Assembly (NCBI RefSeq): GCF_006265115.1
Contig: NZ_SMDR01000001.1
Span: 1,426,001 to 1,490,000, forward strand
DNA from: Arenimonas terrae
GTDB taxonomy: Bacteria > Pseudomonadota > Gammaproteobacteria > Xanthomonadales > Xanthomonadaceae
Length of the DNA: 64,000 bases
Reading direction: 5' to 3'
Position numbers and translations under genes: made by a program. The notes beneath the pieces are model-generated. The model ran no database searches. It saw nothing but the letters and a program-made list of their open reading frames with translations, and was not told the DNA's origin. This document shows positions 7,878 to 18,518 of this stretch, one piece after another (positions within the stretch are counted from its first letter, which is position 1; the number at the start of each line of letters is the position of its first letter).

Positions 7878-9758
7878 TCAGGCGCCGACGGCCTCGTAGA
7901 GCTCGAGCCATTCGGCTTCCAGCCGGTCCTTCTCGGCCGCCAGTTCGCCCTGGCGTTGCGCCAGCTGCGCGATCTCGATGCCGCCGTCGTTGCCGTAGAT
8001 CGCCGGATCGGCCAGCTGGGACTCGATCTGGCCGAGTTCGGCCTGCAGCGTGGCGATGCGCGCCTCGACCTGCTTGAGGCGCTTGGCCGCGGCGTCGGTT
8101 TCCTGCTTCGACCGCACCGGCCTGGGCGCCGGCGCCGGCTTGGCGGCGGCGGCCGGCTTGGCGGCCTTGGGCTCGTTGTTGCGGCTGCGCAGCCAGGCGG
8201 CGTATTCGTCCAGGTCGCCGTTGAACTCCTCGACCTTGCCGTCGGCCACGCGCCAGAAGCTTTCGCAGACCAGGCCGATCAGGTGGCGGTCGTGCGAGAC
8301 CAGCACGATCGCGCCCGGGAAGTCGCTCAGCGCCTCGGCCAGGGCCTCGCGCATGTCCAAGTCGAGGTGGTTGGTCGGTTCGTCGAGCAGCAGCACGTTC
8401 GGCTCGAGGAAGGCGATCAGGGCCAGGGCCAGGCGCGCGCGTTCGCCGCCGGAGAAGCCGTCCACGCTTTCGAAGGCGCGGTCGCCGACGAAGTTCCAGC
8501 GGCCCAGGAAGTTGCGCAGCTGCTGTTCGCCGGCGTTGGGCGCCAGCTCCTTGAGGTGCCACAGCGGGCTCTGGCCCTCGTGCAGACTCTCGACGGTGTG
8601 CTGGGCGAAATAGCCGATGCGCAGGTCCGGGTGCGCCACGCGCTCGCCGCTCAGCAGCGGCAGTTCGCCGACCAGCGTCTTCACCAGCGTCGACTTGCCG
8701 GCGCCGTTCGGGCCGAGCAGGCCGATGCGGTCGCCGGCCTCGAGGCCGAAACCAACGTCGTGCAGGATCTTCACGTCGCCGGCGTCGCCGCGGTAACCCG
8801 CATCGACGTGGTTCAGCCGGATCAGCGAGTGCGGCAGCTTCGGCGGCTCGGCGAAGGCGATGCGGAAGCTGCGCTCGGCGCGCACGGCCTCGGTGCCGGT
8901 GAGCTTGGCCAGGCGCTTCATGCGGCTCTGGGCCTGGCGGGCCTTGCTGGCCTGGGCCTTGAATCGGTCGATGAAGCTCTGCAGGTGGGCGCGCTCGGCC
9001 TGCTCCTTGTCGTGCGCGATCTGCTGCTGGCGCAGGTGCTCGGCGCGCTGGCGCTCGAAGCTGGTGTAGTCGCCGGCGTAGAGCTTGGCGCGGCCTTCGT
9101 GCAGGTGCAGCGTGTGCGTGCTCAGGCCGTCGAGGAACTCGCGGTCGTGCGAGATCATCAGCAGGGTGCCCGGGTACTTGAGCAGCCACTGCTCGAGCCA
9201 GAGCACGGCGTCGAGGTCGAGGTGGTTGGTCGGTTCGTCGAGCAGCATCAGGTCCGAGGGCATCATCAGCGCCCGGGCCAGGTTCAGACGCACGCGCCAG
9301 CCGCCGGAAAAATCCGACACTGGCGTGTTGTGCGTTTCCGCCGGGAAGCCCAGGCCGTGCAGCAGCTTGCCGGCGCGCGCGGTGCCGTCGTAGCCGTTGA
9401 TCTCGGCCAGGCGCTGGTGCGCGGCGGCGACGCCGTCCCAGTCCTCGGCTTCCATCGCCTTCGCTTCGGCCTGCATCACCTCGTGCAGTTCGGTGTCGCC
9501 GGAAAGCACGAAGTCGATGGCCGCATCCGGCAGCGACGGCGTTTCCTGCGAGACGCTGGCGATGCGCACCTTGCCCGGCAGGTCGATGTCGCCCATGTCG
9601 GCGTCGTGTTCGCCCAGGATGGTCGCGAACAGGCTGGACTTGCCGCAGCCGTTGCGGCCGATCACGCCCACGCGCCAGCCGGCGTGCAGGCTCAGGTCGA
9701 CCTGGGACAGCAGCAGGCGTTCGCCGCGGCGCAGGGCGAAGTTGCGGAAAGCGATCAT
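7878..9758 (-). CDS. ABC-F family ATPase, YheS-like
   Basis: A 626-residue soluble protein with two ABC ATPase domains and no membrane segment, acting on ribosomes in the way known for ABC-F proteins. Domain 1 has GRNGCGKSS (about residue 36), FSGGWRVRLNLARAL and LMLLDEPTNHLDLD; domain 2 has GPNGAGKST (about residue 345), FSGGERARLALAL and VLLLDEPTNHLDLD. Between them lies the charged helical linker (about residues 240-300) of the family. A C-terminal coiled coil (about 545-625) follows an Ala/Pro/Lys-rich hinge. The start at 9758 (MIAFRNFALRRG) matches the YheS N terminus; an open frame reaches further upstream but has no family match. Exact ribosomal role unknown. Confidence 0.9.
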   Translation of the reverse strand: MIAFRNFALRRGERLLLSQVDLSLHAGWRVGVIGRNGCGKSSLFATILGEHDADMGDIDLPGKVRIASVSQETPSLPDAAIDFVLSGDTELHEVMQAEAKAMEAEDWDGVAAAHQRLAEINGYDGTARAGKLLHGLGFPAETHNTPVSDFSGGWRVRLNLARALMMPSDLMLLDEPTNHLDLDAVLWLEQWLLKYPGTLLMISHDREFLDGLSTHTLHLHEGRAKLYAGDYTSFERQRAEHLRQQQIAHDKEQAERAHLQSFIDRFKAQASKARQAQSRMKRLAKLTGTEAVRAERSFRIAFAEPPKLPHSLIRLNHVDAGYRGDAGDVKILHDVGFGLEAGDRIGLLGPNGAGKSTLVKTLVGELPLLSGERVAHPDLRIGYFAQHTVESLHEGQSPLWHLKELAPNAGEQQLRNFLGRWNFVGDRAFESVDGFSGGERARLALALIAFLEPNVLLLDEPTNHLDLDMREALAEALSDFPGAIVLVSHDRHLIGLVCESFWRVADGKVEEFNGDLDEYAAWLRSRNNEPKAAKPAAAAKPAPAPRPVRSKQETDAAAKRLKQVEARIATLQAELGQIESQLADPAIYGNDGGIEIAQLAQRQGELAAEKDRLEAEWLELYEAVGA

Positions 9759-9799
9759 GGGCGGGGCGGGAAAGGCGCGGGAAACCGGCGAAGGCGCGC

Positions 9800-9808
9800 A
9801 TTCTAGCA
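9800..9808 (-). promoter_or_regulatory. Extended -10 promoter element for the ABC-F gene
   Basis: On the minus strand TGC-TAGAAT (9808-9800) forms an extended -10 about 42 bases before the start codon at 9758. No convincing -35 was found. Confidence 0.35.
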
Positions 9809-9834
9809 GGCCGGGACCGCCGCCCCGCCCCGGT

Positions 9835-9864
9835 TTGCCCCTGGCGCGCGTCGGCCGCGATAAT
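9835..9864 (+). promoter_or_regulatory. Candidate sigma-70 promoter for ybaL
   Basis: TTGCCC (9835-9840), an 18-base spacer and GATAAT (9859-9864) precede the ybaL ATG by 22 bases; TTAGGAG is the ribosome binding site in between. Confidence 0.4.
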
Positions 9865-9886
9865 CGGGACAACCTTAGGAGACCCG

Positions 9887-11572
9887 ATGCCCCATCACAC
9901 CCCCCTGATCGCCCTGCTCGCCGTCGGCCTGGTCCTGGCCTTCATCCTCGGTGCCCTGGCGCACCGGTTGCGGCTGTCGCCGATCGTGGGGTACCTGCTG
10001 GCGGGCATCCTGGTGGGGCCCTTCACCCCGGGCTTCGTGGCCGACCCCGAGCTGGCGATGGAGCTGTCGGAGATCGGCGTGATCCTGCTGATGTTCGGCG
10101 TGGGGCTGCACTTCTCGGTGGAGGACCTGCTCGAGGTCAAGACCATCGCCATCCCGGGCGCCATCGTCCAGATCGCGGCGGCCACGGTGCTGGGCTGGGC
10201 CCTGGCCTGGTTCATGGGCTGGCCGACCCTGCAGGGCCTGGTGTTCGGGCTGGCGCTGTCGGTGGCCAGCACCGTGGTGCTGCTGCGGGCGATGGAGGAC
10301 CGTCGCCTGCTCGAGACGCGGCGCGGCAAAATCGCCGTCGGCTGGCTGATCGTCGAAGACCTGGTGATGGTGGTGGCCCTGGTGCTGCTGCCGGCGCTGG
10401 CCGAATCGATGGGCACGGCCGGCGACGGGACCCCGGCCGCCGGCTCGATCGCCGGCTCGCTGGGCCTGACCCTGCTCAAGGTCGCCGCCTTCGTCACCCT
10501 GATGATGGTGGTCGGCCGGCGCGCCATCCCCTGGCTGCTCGAGCGCATCGCCGGCACCGGCTCGCGCGAGCTGTTCACCCTGGCGGTGCTGGCGATCGCA
10601 CTGGGCGTGGCTTTCGGCTCGGCCAAGCTGTTCGGCGTGTCGTTCGCGCTGGGCGCGTTTTTCGCCGGCATGCTGCTCAACGGCGACCTGAGCCACAAGG
10701 CGGCGTCGGATTCGCTGCCGCTGCGCGACGCCTTCGCGGTGCTGTTCTTCGTTTCGGTCGGCATGCTGTTCGACCCGATGATCCTGGTCGAGCAGCCGCT
10801 GCCGGTGGTCGCCACCTTCCTGATCATCACGGTCGGCAAATCGCTGGCGGCCTTCCTGATCGTGCGCGCCTTCGGCCACCCCAACAGCACGGCGCTGACG
10901 ATCTCGGCCAGCCTGGCGCAGATCGGCGAGTTCTCCTTCATCCTCGCCGGCCTGGGCGTGTCGCTGGCGATCCTGCCCGAGGACGGCCGCGACCTGGTGC
11001 TGGCCGGCGCCCTGCTGTCGATCATCGCCAATCCGCTGATCTTCGCGGTGCTCGACCAGTGGGAAGCCCGCCAGGCCAAGGGCGCGGAAGCGCCCAAGGC
11101 GCCGACGCCCGAACCCATCGACGGCCCCGCCCTGCCCACCGAAGGTCACGCCATCCTGATCGGCTATGGCCGGGTCGGCGGCGAGATCGCCAAGCTGCTG
11201 CGCGAACGCGAAGTGCCGCTGATCGTGATCGACGACGACATGGACCTGGTGCAGAAGGCACGCGGGGCCGGCTACCCGGCGATCCGCGGCAACGCCGCCG
11301 CGCACCGCGTGATGGACGAAGCCTCGCCGGCCGGCGCCAAGCTGGTGGTGCTGGCGATCCCGCAGGCGCTGGAGGCCGGCGAGGTGATCGCCCGCCTGCG
11401 CACACTCAATCCCGGGCTGACCATCCTGGCGCGCGCGCACAGCGACCGCGAAGTCAAACACCTGCTGGCCCACGGCGCCGACGGCGCGGTGCTGGCCGAG
11501 AAGGAGCTCGCGCACAGCATGGCCGAGATGGCGCTGTCGGCCCCGCCCTTCCGCAAGCCCCGCCCGGCCTGA
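9887..11572 (+). CDS. ybaL: YbaL-type monovalent cation:proton antiporter (CPA2) with RCK domain
   Basis: A 561-residue inner-membrane antiporter predicted to exchange K+ (or Na+) for protons. Residues about 1-385 form 12 helices of the CPA2 fold; the start MPHHTPLIALLAVGLVLAFI, the segment GPFTPGFVADPEL and the MFGVGLHFS motif match Escherichia coli YbaL closely. Residues about 415-545 are a cytosolic RCK_N/TrkA-N nucleotide-binding domain (LIGYGRVGGEIAKLL) that gates such carriers. It is divergent from the ABC-F gene and preceded by TTAGGAG. Proximity to an osmolyte operon is suggestive only. Confidence 0.9.
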   Translation: MPHHTPLIALLAVGLVLAFILGALAHRLRLSPIVGYLLAGILVGPFTPGFVADPELAMELSEIGVILLMFGVGLHFSVEDLLEVKTIAIPGAIVQIAAATVLGWALAWFMGWPTLQGLVFGLALSVASTVVLLRAMEDRRLLETRRGKIAVGWLIVEDLVMVVALVLLPALAESMGTAGDGTPAAGSIAGSLGLTLLKVAAFVTLMMVVGRRAIPWLLERIAGTGSRELFTLAVLAIALGVAFGSAKLFGVSFALGAFFAGMLLNGDLSHKAASDSLPLRDAFAVLFFVSVGMLFDPMILVEQPLPVVATFLIITVGKSLAAFLIVRAFGHPNSTALTISASLAQIGEFSFILAGLGVSLAILPEDGRDLVLAGALLSIIANPLIFAVLDQWEARQAKGAEAPKAPTPEPIDGPALPTEGHAILIGYGRVGGEIAKLLREREVPLIVIDDDMDLVQKARGAGYPAIRGNAAAHRVMDEASPAGAKLVVLAIPQALEAGEVIARLRTLNPGLTILARAHSDREVKHLLAHGADGAVLAEKELAHSMAEMALSAPPFRKPRPA

Positions 11573-11585
11573 GCCGTCTTCACGC

Positions 11586-11613
11586 GGGCCGGCTATCTGC
11601 TGATAACCGGCCC
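11586..11613 (+). other. Strong hairpin after ybaL (possible terminator without U-tract)
   Basis: GGGCCGGCTATC and GATAACCGGCCC pair over 12 positions with one C-A mismatch and a TGCT loop. It lies 13 bases after the ybaL stop and is not followed by a T-run, so termination would have to be inefficient or Rho-assisted. Confidence 0.4.
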
Positions 11614-11678
11614 TGATGTAGCCGACGCGGGGCAACCGTGGTAGACAAATCCTGCCCCCCACCGCAGGAGATCCCGGT

Positions 11679-14054
11679 ATGCGCCCCAGCCCGCTCGCCC
11701 TCGCCCTGTTCGCCGCCCTGGCCAGCCCGCCCCTGCTGGCGCAGGCCCCCGCCGAGGACACCCCGGATGACGGCACCACCGTGCTCGATTCGGTCATCGT
11801 CACCGGCACCCGCGTGCAGGACCGCACCGTGGCCGAGTCGCTGGCCCCGATCGACATCCTGACCGGTGAAGCCCTGCAGGCCACCGGCACCATCGAACTG
11901 GCGACCGCGCTCTCGCGCGCCCTGCCCTCGCTGAACTTCCCGCGCCCGGCGATCAACGACGGCACCGACACCGTGCGGCCCGCGCAGATCCGCGGCCTGT
12001 CGCCCGACCACGTGCTGGTGCTGGTGAACGGCAAGCGCTACCACTCCGGCGCCCTGGTGAACGTCAACGGCTCGCAGGGCCGCAGCTCGTCGCCGGTGGA
12101 CCTGAACTCGATCCCGATCGCGGCGATCGAGCGGGTGGAGGTGCTGCGCGACGGCGCTTCGGCCCAGTACGGCTCGGACGCCATCGCCGGCGTGATCAAC
12201 ATCGTGCTCAAGGGCAAGGATTCCGGCGGCAGCGTCGCCGCACGCGCGGGCCAGTACAGCGCTGGCGACGGCCAGCAGTACCAGCTCGGCGCCGACGCCG
12301 GCTTCTCGCTCGGCGACGGTTTCCTGCACCTCGCCGCGCAGGCCGGGCACCAGGACCAGACCGACCGCGCCCGCCCCTTCATCGGCACGCCGACACCCAC
12401 CTCCGCCCCGCTGGGCCGGGTGGTGCAGCGCTACGGCGATCCGGAAGTGGACTACCACTCGCTGACCGTCAACGCCGAGCTGCCGCTGGGCGAGGACAAG
12501 GCGCTCTACGCCACCGGCATCTACACCGAACGCGACGCGCTCTCGAACGGCTTCTTCCGGCCCGCCGGCGACGCCCGCAACATCCCCGCGATCTATCCGG
12601 ACGGCTTCCTGCCGCAGATCAACAACGTCTCCACCGACTACCACGGCGGCATCGGCTTCAAGGCCACCACCGCCGGCGGCACCCGCATCGACATCAGCTA
12701 CACGCACGGCTCCAACGAGCTGAGCTTCGACATCCTCAACACGCTCAACCGCAGCCTCGGCCCGACCTCGCCGACCGAGTTCTACGCCGGCGCGCTCGAA
12801 ATCGAGCAGGACGTGCTCAACGTCGACCTCAGCACGCCGCTGGACTGGGGCCTGGACTATCCGGTGACCTTCTCCTACGGCGCGGAGTACCGCGAGGACC
12901 GCTTCACCCAGTCGCCGGGCGAACCCGATTCCTACGCGCTCGGTCCGTTCGCCGCGCTGCCCGGCGCCCAGGTGTTCCCGGGCTTCAAGCCCAGCGACGG
13001 CGGCGAGTTCGACCGCCACAACGTCTCGGTCTACGCCGGCCTGGAGGGCGATCTGACCGAGAAGTTCAGCATGGGCTTCGCGGCGCGCTACGAGGACTAC
13101 AGCGATTTCGGCACCAGCACCAACTGGAAGCTGTCCTCGCGCTACGCCTTCTCCGACGCGGTCGCGCTGCGCGCCACCGCCTCCACGGGCTTCCGGGCGC
13201 CGTCGCTGCAGCAGCAGTACTTCCAGTCCACGGCCACCAACTTCATCGGCGGCGTGCCATTCGACATCGTCACGTTCCGGGTCAACAACCCGGCGGCCAT
13301 CGCCCTGGGCGCCGAGCCGCTGCGCGCGGAGGAATCGACAAACTTCAGCGTCGGCCTGGTGCTGCAGCCGGCGGAGGCGCTCTACATCACCATCGACGCC
13401 TACCAGATCGAGGTGGAGGACCGCATCACGCTGTCCGAGAACCTCACCAGCACCGCGGTGCGCGACTACCTCAACGCCAACGGATTCCCCGGCGTCGGCG
13501 GCGGCCGCTACTTCACCAATGCCATCGACACCACCACCCGCGGCCTCGACATCATCGGCACCTACCGCTGGGACCTGGCCAACGGCGCCTTCGATCTGAC
13601 CGTGGGCCTGAACCTCAACAAGACCGAGATCGACCGCATCGCGCCCAACCCGCCGGCGCTGAGCCTGATCGACCCGACGGCGGTGCGTTTCGGCCGCGTC
13701 GAGCTTGGCCGCTTCGAGGTCGGCGCGCCGCGCGACAAGCTGCAGATCGGCGGCCTGTGGCAGGTCGGCGACTTCGAGTTCGGCGCCACCAGCACGCGCT
13801 ACGGCGAGATCACCGTGCTCAACGCCGACCCGAGCCGCGACCAGACCTTCAGCGCCGAGTGGACGCTCGACCTGTCGATCGCCTACACGCTGGACCAGTG
13901 GAAGTTCACCCTGGGCGGCGACAACGTGTTCGACAACTACCCGGACGAGGTGCTGTTCGCGAACTCGACCTTCGGCCAGCTGCCCTACAGCGGCAGCGCG
14001 CCCTTCGGGTTCAACGGCTCCTACCTGTACTTCAACGTCGGCTACCAGTGGTGA
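11679..14054 (+). CDS. TonB-dependent outer-membrane receptor
   Basis: A 791-residue outer-membrane transporter powered by TonB-ExbBD. Residues 1-22 are a signal peptide (ending LLAQA). The sequence DSVIVTGTRVQD soon after is a TonB-box/plug start. The plug (about 40-165) contains RPAQIRGLSPDHVLVLVNGKR and IERVEVLRDGASAQYGSDAIAGVINI. The rest is a 22-stranded barrel ending in an aromatic residue (FNVGYQW). AGGAG precedes the ATG. The ligand is unknown: there is no iron-siderophore, B12 or sugar-utilisation gene beside it. The family is strongly expanded in Xanthomonadales. Confidence 0.9.
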   Translation: MRPSPLALALFAALASPPLLAQAPAEDTPDDGTTVLDSVIVTGTRVQDRTVAESLAPIDILTGEALQATGTIELATALSRALPSLNFPRPAINDGTDTVRPAQIRGLSPDHVLVLVNGKRYHSGALVNVNGSQGRSSSPVDLNSIPIAAIERVEVLRDGASAQYGSDAIAGVINIVLKGKDSGGSVAARAGQYSAGDGQQYQLGADAGFSLGDGFLHLAAQAGHQDQTDRARPFIGTPTPTSAPLGRVVQRYGDPEVDYHSLTVNAELPLGEDKALYATGIYTERDALSNGFFRPAGDARNIPAIYPDGFLPQINNVSTDYHGGIGFKATTAGGTRIDISYTHGSNELSFDILNTLNRSLGPTSPTEFYAGALEIEQDVLNVDLSTPLDWGLDYPVTFSYGAEYREDRFTQSPGEPDSYALGPFAALPGAQVFPGFKPSDGGEFDRHNVSVYAGLEGDLTEKFSMGFAARYEDYSDFGTSTNWKLSSRYAFSDAVALRATASTGFRAPSLQQQYFQSTATNFIGGVPFDIVTFRVNNPAAIALGAEPLRAEESTNFSVGLVLQPAEALYITIDAYQIEVEDRITLSENLTSTAVRDYLNANGFPGVGGGRYFTNAIDTTTRGLDIIGTYRWDLANGAFDLTVGLNLNKTEIDRIAPNPPALSLIDPTAVRFGRVELGRFEVGAPRDKLQIGGLWQVGDFEFGATSTRYGEITVLNADPSRDQTFSAEWTLDLSIAYTLDQWKFTLGGDNVFDNYPDEVLFANSTFGQLPYSGSAPFGFNGSYLYFNVGYQW

Positions 14055-15684
14055 CGCGAGCGTTGCGATGAGCTGGCGGGGCGGGCCCGGGTTTCCGGGC
14101 CCGCTGCGTTCCGGGCGCCTGCCACCCGTCGTGTGCGCGCCTGCTCAGAACAATTCGCCCTGCGGCGCGCCTGCCGGCGGCGGCACGGGGGGCTTGGTCC
14201 TTGGCCGCAGGGCGGCGCCCGCGCGCCGGCGGCCTGGCGCGGCTGCCGTGTTTCTCGAACACGCGCCGGCTTTCCTCGCGTTCGACATAGGACCGTTTCC
14301 AGGCCGTGAGTCGCATCCGGGCCTCGCGCGCGGCCTGCTCGTGGTCGCGGACCGGCGCGGGATAGCTTGCACCGATGCGCAAGCCGGCCCGGCGCTGCTG
14401 GGCGGCGCCCATTCGCCAGGGCGTGTGGATCCAGTCATCCGGCACGCCGGCCAGTTCGGGCAGCCAGCGTCGGATGAATTCGCCCCGGGGATCCTGGTCC
14501 TGCGACTGCTTCACCGGGTTGTACATGCGCGGGATGTTGATGCCGGTGACGCCGGCCTGCATCTGCACCTGCGGGTAGTGGATGCCGGGTTCGTAGTCGG
14601 TGAACCATCGCGCCAGCTGGCGGGCCGGTTCCGGCCAGTGCAGCCACAGGTGGTAGCTGCTGATCGACACCAGCATCGCCCGCATCCGGAAGTTGAGCCA
14701 ACCGGTCTGCTGCAGCGAGCGCAGGCACGCGTCCACGAACGGCCAGCCGGTTTCCCCGCGCTGCCAGGCGCCGAACCATTCCCGGTTGAAGTCCGCTTCG
14801 CGCAGGCCGTCGAAGCCGCGGTGCACGTTGCGGAACTCGATCTCCGGTTCGCTCTCGAGTTTCTGGATGAAGTGGCAGTGCCAGTGCAGCCGCTTCTCGA
14901 GCGAAGCCAGGTCGCGCGCCGGCACGGGGCCGCCCTCGCCGCGCGCGCCGCGAACCGCATGCACTACTTCGCGCAGCGACAGCGCGCCGGTCGCCAGCGC
15001 GACCGAGAACCGGGAACAGCGGGTCTCGGCGCTGAGCGGGCTGCTCATGCCGCGCATATAGCCGTCGCCGCGGCCGGCCAGGAAGGAATGCAGCGCACGT
15101 TCACCGCGCCGCCGGCCGCCGTGCTGGCGACCGGGACAGGGATCCGCGGCGACGCCAAGCGACGAGGCGGAGGGAAGTGCGCCGAGGTCCAGGCCGCTCA
15201 GCGGCGCGAGCGCGGGTTCGGCCAGCGGTGCCGGCGCCATTCTCCGCTCCCATTCCGCGGCCCAGCCGTTGCGGCTGCGCTGGCGCCGCTGCACGCCGCC
15301 GCTCGGCGCCTCGTGCCAGGGGATGCCGCGGTCGCGGGCCCAGGCGGCGACACGGCGGTCGCGCGCATAGGCCCAGCCGTTGCCGGTTTCCTCGTGCGAC
15401 CACAGCCCGGCGAGGCCGTGCTGGAGATACAGCTGCTCGAGCGCGTCGACCACGTCACCGGTGCGCAGCACCAGCGGCTGGCCCAGGCGGGCGAGGTCCC
15501 CGCGCAGCTCCCGCAGCGCCTCGGCGGTGGCCGCCCATTGCCGGCCGCTGGCGTCGGGCAGCCCCCAATAATCGGGCTCGGCCACGTACAGCGGCAGCAC
15601 CGGCCCGCGCGCGGCCGCCGCGCACAGCGGCGCATGGTCGTGCGTGCGCAGGTCGCGCTTGAACCAGACAAGTTGGACGGGCAT
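14032..15684 (-). CDS. Deoxyribodipyrimidine photolyase/cryptochrome family protein (3' end uncertain)
   Basis: A FAD flavoprotein that repairs UV pyrimidine dimers with light, or a related photoreceptor. The N-terminal Rossmann domain (about 1-130) begins MPVQLVWFKRDLRTHDH. The C-terminal FAD-binding domain (about 200-470) has WLNFRMRAMLVSISSYHLW, FTDYEPGIHYPQVQMQ and YNPVKQSQDQDPRGEFIRRWLPEL, as in the FAD_binding_7 family. The conserved part ends near VFEKHGSR (about residue 480). After it the frame runs on for about 70 Arg/Ala-rich residues, through the receptor's terminator and into its stop codon. Removing one base from the six-G run at 14187-14192 would instead give a natural end at 14145 (PAGAPQGELF). 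The true 3' end is probably 14145, with a frameshift or sequencing error. Confidence 0.8.
   Translation of the reverse strand: MPVQLVWFKRDLRTHDHAPLCAAAARGPVLPLYVAEPDYWGLPDASGRQWAATAEALRELRGDLARLGQPLVLRTGDVVDALEQLYLQHGLAGLWSHEETGNGWAYARDRRVAAWARDRGIPWHEAPSGGVQRRQRSRNGWAAEWERRMAPAPLAEPALAPLSGLDLGALPSASSLGVAADPCPGRQHGGRRRGERALHSFLAGRGDGYMRGMSSPLSAETRCSRFSVALATGALSLREVVHAVRGARGEGGPVPARDLASLEKRLHWHCHFIQKLESEPEIEFRNVHRGFDGLREADFNREWFGAWQRGETGWPFVDACLRSLQQTGWLNFRMRAMLVSISSYHLWLHWPEPARQLARWFTDYEPGIHYPQVQMQAGVTGINIPRMYNPVKQSQDQDPRGEFIRRWLPELAGVPDDWIHTPWRMGAAQQRRAGLRIGASYPAPVRDHEQAAREARMRLTAWKRSYVEREESRRVFEKHGSRARPPARGRRPAAKDQAPRAAAGRRAAGRIVLSRRAHDGWQAPGTQRARKPGPAPPAHRNARVTTGSRR
14081..14104 (+). terminator. 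Hairpin terminator between the TonB receptor and photolyase genes
   Basis: A perfect 10-bp GC stem (GCGGGCCCGG / CCGGGCCCGC) with a GTTT loop lies 26 bases after the receptor's stop. It lacks a good T-run, so it may act in both directions with low efficiency. Its presence here argues that the photolyase coding region ends before it. Confidence 0.55.
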
Positions 15685-15714
15685 CGCGACAGCCTGCCCG
15701 CCACGCTGTGAACC

Positions 15715-15778
15715 CCTTGTGGGAGCGTCGAAGCCGTTTGCCGGTCAACCCCGTTTCGCGGGGCTGCCGGCGATGCGA
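15715..15778. repeat. Possible REP-like palindromic element
   Basis: Between the photolyase start and the clpB stop lies a sequence that opens with CTTGTGGGAGCG and ends GCGATGCGATC. Inside are nested inverted repeats: GCCGG...CCGGC around CCCCG-TTTCG-CGGGG (15749-15763). The TGTGGGAGCG...GCGATG frame resembles extragenic palindromes abundant in pseudomonads and Lysobacter relatives. Only one copy is in the window, so repetition is not shown. Confidence 0.3.
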
Positions 15779-18361
<2,583 letters not shown>

Positions 18362-18412
18362 GGGGGTCACCTTCGAGGCGAGGGGCGGCGCATTGCGGCC
18401 CGAATACCCGGG

Positions 18413-18441
18413 AAATGGCGCCCCGCCGTCGCGAATTCAAG
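18413..18441 (-). promoter_or_regulatory. Sigma-32 (RpoH) heat-shock promoter for clpB
   Basis: On the minus strand CTTGAA (18441-18436), a 15-base spacer and CGCCATTT (18420-18413) match the RpoH consensus (CTTGAA, 13-17 bases, CCCCATNT) in all but one position. It lies 52 bases before the clpB ATG. Confidence 0.75.
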
Positions 18442-18518
18442 CCTCGGCCGGCAGCGGCTGCGCGGCCGCAGGTCTGGTCCGGACAGGCCTTGAGCGCGGG
18501 CGGCCGGCCTGCTGGAAG

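Noticed and set aside
7824-9806. Open frame of 660 codons opposite the ABC-F gene
   Set aside because: Antisense shadow; the minus-strand ABC-F protein carries all motifs.
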